Shown: positions 4,963-7,418 of the stretch, piece after piece
Position numbering within the stretch: position 1 is the stretch's first letter
Layout: each line of letters begins with the position of its first letter
NCBI GenBank assembly: GCA_045604545.1
Contig: JAZUOG010000082.1
Coordinates: forward strand, 1 to 7,418
Length of the DNA stretch: 7,418 nucleotides
Origin: RGIG1959 sp045604545
Lineage (GTDB): Bacteria; Bacillota; Clostridia; Oscillospirales; Acutalibacteraceae
Reading direction: 5' to 3'
Position numbers and translations under genes: made by a program
The notes under the pieces: generated by a model
What the model was told of the DNA's origin: nothing
The model's input: the letters and a program-made list of their open reading frames with translations, nothing else
Databases searched by the model: none

Positions 4963-6996
4963 TCACAGCAGTTGGTGCATGAGCGGGGTTTTGGACAGGT
5001 CGGCTTTGCCTTCGACGGGCAAAACGGAGACGGTGACCGTGTCGCCGCTGTCTCTTACCGCGATCACGCCGCCTTGGCGGAGCAGTTCAACGGCAGGCTT
5101 GACCTTGGCGGTCGGTACGGTGCCGAGAAGCGAATGGAACAGCCATTCCCACGAGCCGTCAAAGCAGCCTTGATGCTCTTTTAAGAGCTTGAACAGTGCG
5201 ACGGTATGCTCGCGATCGGGACGGGCGAGGGCTTTTTCTTCGGCGGTCAGGTCTTCGCCGCATACAAGGCGGTCAAACAGCCGCATGGCATCGAGGATAT
5301 CGTCCTGAACGGTGTCCGCAAAGCGGATATCCTTGACGATGACAGACACCGACACCGTGCCGCGGAATTCGTTGCGGTCGAGGGTGACGGCGAGGTGGAT
5401 GCGATCACCGGGTTTGACGCCGAGGGCATCGGGAGCGGTGCCGAAACGGATCGCGGACAGGCACACGCCGTCTTTGGAGAGCGTCAGGCGCGAATGCTTG
5501 GTCGCCACCGCCGCAACACTCTCCACCGTCATGTTGTACAGGCAGAAGAGCGGTTGCGGATTGCCCGCACCGTAGGGTTCGAGGCGGTCGAGAAGATCGA
5601 GCTTGTCGACGTTGATCTGGGACGGCACAAGACGGAAATCCATGTGCAGTTCGGGGGTGGGCATGACGGGGTATTCCCGTTTGGCATAGTCGTTGATGCG
5701 GCGGCGGAATTCGTCCACCATCTCCGCTTTCATGCCGAGTCCTGCGGCGAGCTTGTGACCGCCGTAGTTGAGAAGAATGTCCTCACATGACGCGATCGCG
5801 TCAAACAGTGAAAATCCCGCAAGACTGCGTCCCGAGCCCTTGGCGATGCCGTCACACACGGACAGCAGAATGCAGGGTTTGCCGTATTTTTCCAGTACGC
5901 GTGCGGCGATGATGCCGACAACGCCCGCGTACCATTGCTGACCCGACAGCACGATGACGCGCTGTGCCATCACTTCGGGGTGGGTATCGATATAGGCGGA
6001 CACCTCATTCATGATGTCCTGTTCTTTCTTTTGGCGTTCGGCGTTGAAGGCGGCGACCGTTTTACTGAGCAGCTCCGCGTCTTCTTCGGTTTCGCAAAGG
6101 AGCAGTCGTGCCGCCACATCGGGATCGCCCATGCGTCCTGCCGCGTTGATGCGGGGGGCGAGGGTGAACACGGCAGTGCCCGAGGTCTGGGGGCGGTTGG
6201 CGGCGCCCGCTTCTTTGGCGAGGGCGACGATGCCGGGACGCGCGTTGTGGTTGATGCGGTCGAGTCCTTCGCGGACGAGACGGCGGTTTTCGCCTTCGAG
6301 CGGCATCACGTCGGCGAGCGTACCGATCGCGACAAGATCGGCGAACTGCTCGAGCGCCCAGTCGTCATCGCCTTCGAGCGCACACACCAGCTTGAAGGCC
6401 ACGCCCACGCCCGCATACATTTTGAACTCGCTTTCGCAGTCCTCGCGGTGGGGGTCGACCACCGCCACGGCGGGCGGCAGTTCTGCTTGCGGTTGGTGAT
6501 GGTCGGTAACCACCACATCGATACCCAGTGAGTTGGCATACGCCACCTCGTCGACGGCGGAGATGCCGTTGTCGACGGTGACGATGAGGGTCACGCCGTC
6601 GGCGGCAAACGCGTCGATGGTGTCGTTGTGCAAGCCGTAGCCGCTTTCCTCGCGGCGGGGTATGCGATAGGACACATTCGCGCCCTTTTGTCTGAGATAG
6701 GTTGTCAGAAGTACGGTGGCGGTGACACCGTCGGCGTCATAGTCGCCGAACACCGCCATTCGTTCACCGCTGTCGATCGCTGTCTGAATGCGATGAGCGG
6801 CCATATCCATGTCCGCGAAGGCGAACGGGTCGCCGAGCTCCTCTTCGCCTTCCAGCAAAGAAGCCGCCTCGGCAGGGTCATGGATCCCGCGTGCACTGAG
6901 TAGTAAAGCCAAAAAACAGTCGATGTCACACGCGCTTGCCAGGTCTGCCGCCGCCGTCTTGTCAAGCGGGGCAAAGGTCCAGCGCCGAAAACTCAT
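4963..6996 (-). CDS. recJ: Single-stranded-DNA-specific exonuclease RecJ
   Basis: RecJ degrades single-stranded DNA 5' to 3' in recombinational repair, mismatch repair and base excision repair. In the 677-residue numbering used here, the DHH domain shows DYDADG at 85-90, VDNG at 141-144, TDHH at 164-167, VDPH at 180-183 and AIGTLADVMPL at 223-233. The DHHA1 domain shows RINAAGRMGDP at 282-292, GVVGIIAARVLEKYGKP at 358-374, KGSGRS at 386-391 and GGHKLAAG at 412-419. An OB-fold follows at about 448-558 (EPYGAGNPQP at 473-482). The last 115 or so residues form an extra helical C-terminal region, as in many clostridial RecJ proteins. Where relatives commonly have WHxG before the VxGI segment, this protein has WYAG (355-358). 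I chose the ATG at 6996 because GGAGAG lies 8 bases before it. An ATG at 7017 would add seven residues (MKRRETN) but lacks a ribosome site. It is the first gene of the operon. Confidence 0.95.
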   Translation of the reverse strand: MSFRRWTFAPLDKTAAADLASACDIDCFLALLLSARGIHDPAEAASLLEGEEELGDPFAFADMDMAAHRIQTAIDSGERMAVFGDYDADGVTATVLLTTYLRQKGANVSYRIPRREESGYGLHNDTIDAFAADGVTLIVTVDNGISAVDEVAYANSLGIDVVVTDHHQPQAELPPAVAVVDPHREDCESEFKMYAGVGVAFKLVCALEGDDDWALEQFADLVAIGTLADVMPLEGENRRLVREGLDRINHNARPGIVALAKEAGAANRPQTSGTAVFTLAPRINAAGRMGDPDVAARLLLCETEEDAELLSKTVAAFNAERQKKEQDIMNEVSAYIDTHPEVMAQRVIVLSGQQWYAGVVGIIAARVLEKYGKPCILLSVCDGIAKGSGRSLAGFSLFDAIASCEDILLNYGGHKLAAGLGMKAEMVDEFRRRINDYAKREYPVMPTPELHMDFRLVPSQINVDKLDLLDRLEPYGAGNPQPLFCLYNMTVESVAAVATKHSRLTLSKDGVCLSAIRFGTAPDALGVKPGDRIHLAVTLDRNEFRGTVSVSVIVKDIRFADTVQDDILDAMRLFDRLVCGEDLTAEEKALARPDREHTVALFKLLKEHQGCFDGSWEWLFHSLLGTVPTAKVKPAVELLRQGGVIAVRDSGDTVTVSVLPVEGKADLSKTPLMHQLL

Positions 6997-7004
6997 GTTG
7001 GTTT

Positions 7005-7010
7005 CTCTCC
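7005..7010 (-). promoter_or_regulatory. Ribosome binding site that decides the recJ start
   Basis: Minus-strand GGAGAG lies 8 bases upstream of the ATG at 6996 and falls inside the coding sequence if the ATG at 7017 were used. Upstream of 7017 the sequence (GGCATAAGTATTGA) has no purine-rich site, so 6996 is favoured. Confidence 0.55.
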
Positions 7011-7042
7011 GTTTCATTCAATACTTATGCCATAATATCATT

Positions 7043-7071
7043 ACTATATCATTTTTGCGGCGGTTATTCAA
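7043..7071 (-). promoter_or_regulatory. Sigma-A-type promoter of the recJ operon, extended -10
   Basis: On the minus strand TTGAAT (7071-7066) and TATAGT (7048-7043) are separated by exactly 17 bases, and TGA immediately precedes the -10, giving an extended TGn element. Each hexamer differs from the sigma-A consensus at one or two positions. The A/T-rich stretch at 7072-7100 could act as an UP element. Transcription would start near 7036, leaving a leader of about 40 bases before the recJ ATG at 6996, too short for a riboswitch or T-box. A second TATTAT lies at 7036-7031 without a matching -35. Confidence 0.7.
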
Positions 7072-7115
7072 CATTATTTTTCAAAGTTTGTGAATTTTTC
7101 GCCGTCATCGGCATG

Positions 7116-7148
7116 CCTGTCATTCCGAGCGGGGAGCGCAAGAATCTT
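7116..7148 (+). repeat. CCTGTCATTCCGA...GAATCTT intergenic repeat, right copy
   Basis: CCTGTCATTCCGA at 7116-7128 and GAATCTT at 7142-7148 repeat the order seen at 236-265, with a spacer three bases longer. It lies just upstream of the recJ promoter region, so the same family is found on both sides of the operon in the same orientation. Confidence 0.5.
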
Positions 7149-7284
7149 CTGCGTTACCGTGACCCGGTGCGGAATCCGACGGGCGGCAGGCGCCCCGGGG
7201 TGACCTCTCTTGTCCCTTCGGGACAATGCCCCTTTTTGCCGCCCCTACGTTGTCGGTGCGTTGATGCAACATTTTCCGAAATCT
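7149..7284. other. Intergenic stretch with hairpins, no gene
   Basis: No supportable coding region is present. A perfect 7-bp hairpin, TTGTCCC (7210-7216) with GGGACAA (7220-7226) and loop TTC, and a smaller GGGCG/CGCCC stem around 7180-7195 are visible. A CCCCTTTTT run follows the first hairpin on the plus strand after a two-base gap, but no plus-strand gene precedes it, so I do not call a terminator. The stretch is probably more repeat mosaic. Confidence 0.35.
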
Positions 7285-7418
7285 TGCGGCGGGCGGTCAT
7301 CATGACCCCCTTGCCTAAAGGGGGTCGACGGCGGCTTCGCCGTCGGGGGGATATCGGTTTACGCAGGTTTTTTGGAAAAAGAATCCCTCCGTCACTCGCA
7401 TACGCTCGTGCCACCTCC
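7285..7418 (+). repeat. Right copy of interspersed hairpin-rich repeat, cut by the window edge
   Basis: It matches 49-182 without gaps: 128 of 134 bases are identical. It has the same 9-bp hairpin with loop GCCTA (7304-7312 with 7318-7326). The next hairpin is a perfect 8-bp stem here (7326-7333 with 7338-7345, loop GCTT), which is imperfect in the left copy. The element stops at the window edge just where the left copy enters its closing hairpin, so the CCCTTTAGGCAAGGG arm is expected just beyond. It lies upstream of recJ in the same orientation as the left copy. Confidence 0.75.

Noticed and set aside
6997..7042. Riboswitch or T-box leader before recJ
   Set aside because: The predicted leader is only about 40 bases and has no stable structure, specifier or antiterminator elements.
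7210..7238. Plus-strand terminator at the TTGTCCC hairpin
   Set aside because: The T-run starts several bases after the stem, and there is no plus-strand gene upstream within the window.
7154..7414. 86-residue minus-strand open frame in the right repeat region
   Set aside because: Most of it is translation of the interspersed repeat. The related left copy does not keep the same protein.
49..7418. Composite transposon built from the two flanking repeats
   Set aside because: There is no transposase in or beside either copy, and the cargo is core housekeeping genes in a normal clostridial order, so independent insertion of a small element is simpler.

Overview
The window is a compact six-gene block on the minus strand, bounded on both sides by repeat-rich intergenic DNA. 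Base composition is GC-rich. The genes follow a clostridial order (recJ, then a long bifunctional rel, dtd and a small metallo-beta-lactamase-fold hydrolase), Shine-Dalgarno sites are strong, lipoprotein signal peptides are Gram-positive in style, and the intergenic repeats are short and hairpin-rich. Together these suggest a GC-rich gut or rumen member of the Clostridia, probably Oscillospirales (Ruminococcaceae/Oscillospiraceae-like). That placement is an inference from style and gene order; there is no rRNA in the window.

Layout, in the direction of transcription (right to left): 7418-7072 is intergenic and ends upstream in a truncated copy of an interspersed repeat. A sigma-A-type promoter with an extended -10 lies at 7071-7043. 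Then come recJ (6996-4963), rel/relA (4923-2731), a 233-aa lipoprotein (2711-2010), a 141-aa lipoprotein (1990-1565), dtd (1557-1084) and an MBL-fold hydrolase (1081-470). Gaps between genes are 39, 19, 19, 7 and 2 bases (or a 4-base overlap at the last junction), so the six genes look like one operon. A probable terminator sits at 428-405. The remaining 400 bases to the left edge are a mosaic of at least three repeat families and carry no gene I can support.

How the genes fit together: RecJ (single-strand DNA exonuclease in repair), Rel (ppGpp alarmone turnover), DTD (removal of D-amino acids from mischarged tRNA) and the glyoxalase-II-like hydrolase are a housekeeping neighbourhood often seen in Clostridia. 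The apt gene that often separates recJ and rel is missing here. Instead, two small paralogous lipoproteins sit between rel and dtd. They share a module of about 75-85 residues containing a YGD motif, present twice in the larger protein and once in the smaller. I do not recognise this family; it is the most novel protein content in the window.

The second notable point is that the whole operon lies between two 134-base direct repeats (128/134 identical, no gaps). The element is strongly structured, and at the left copy it is bounded by inverted hairpins built on CCCTTGCCTAAAGGG. No transposase, CRISPR array, RNA gene, toxin-antitoxin or defence system is visible. Apart from the lipoproteins and the repeats, this is an ordinary chromosomal region.
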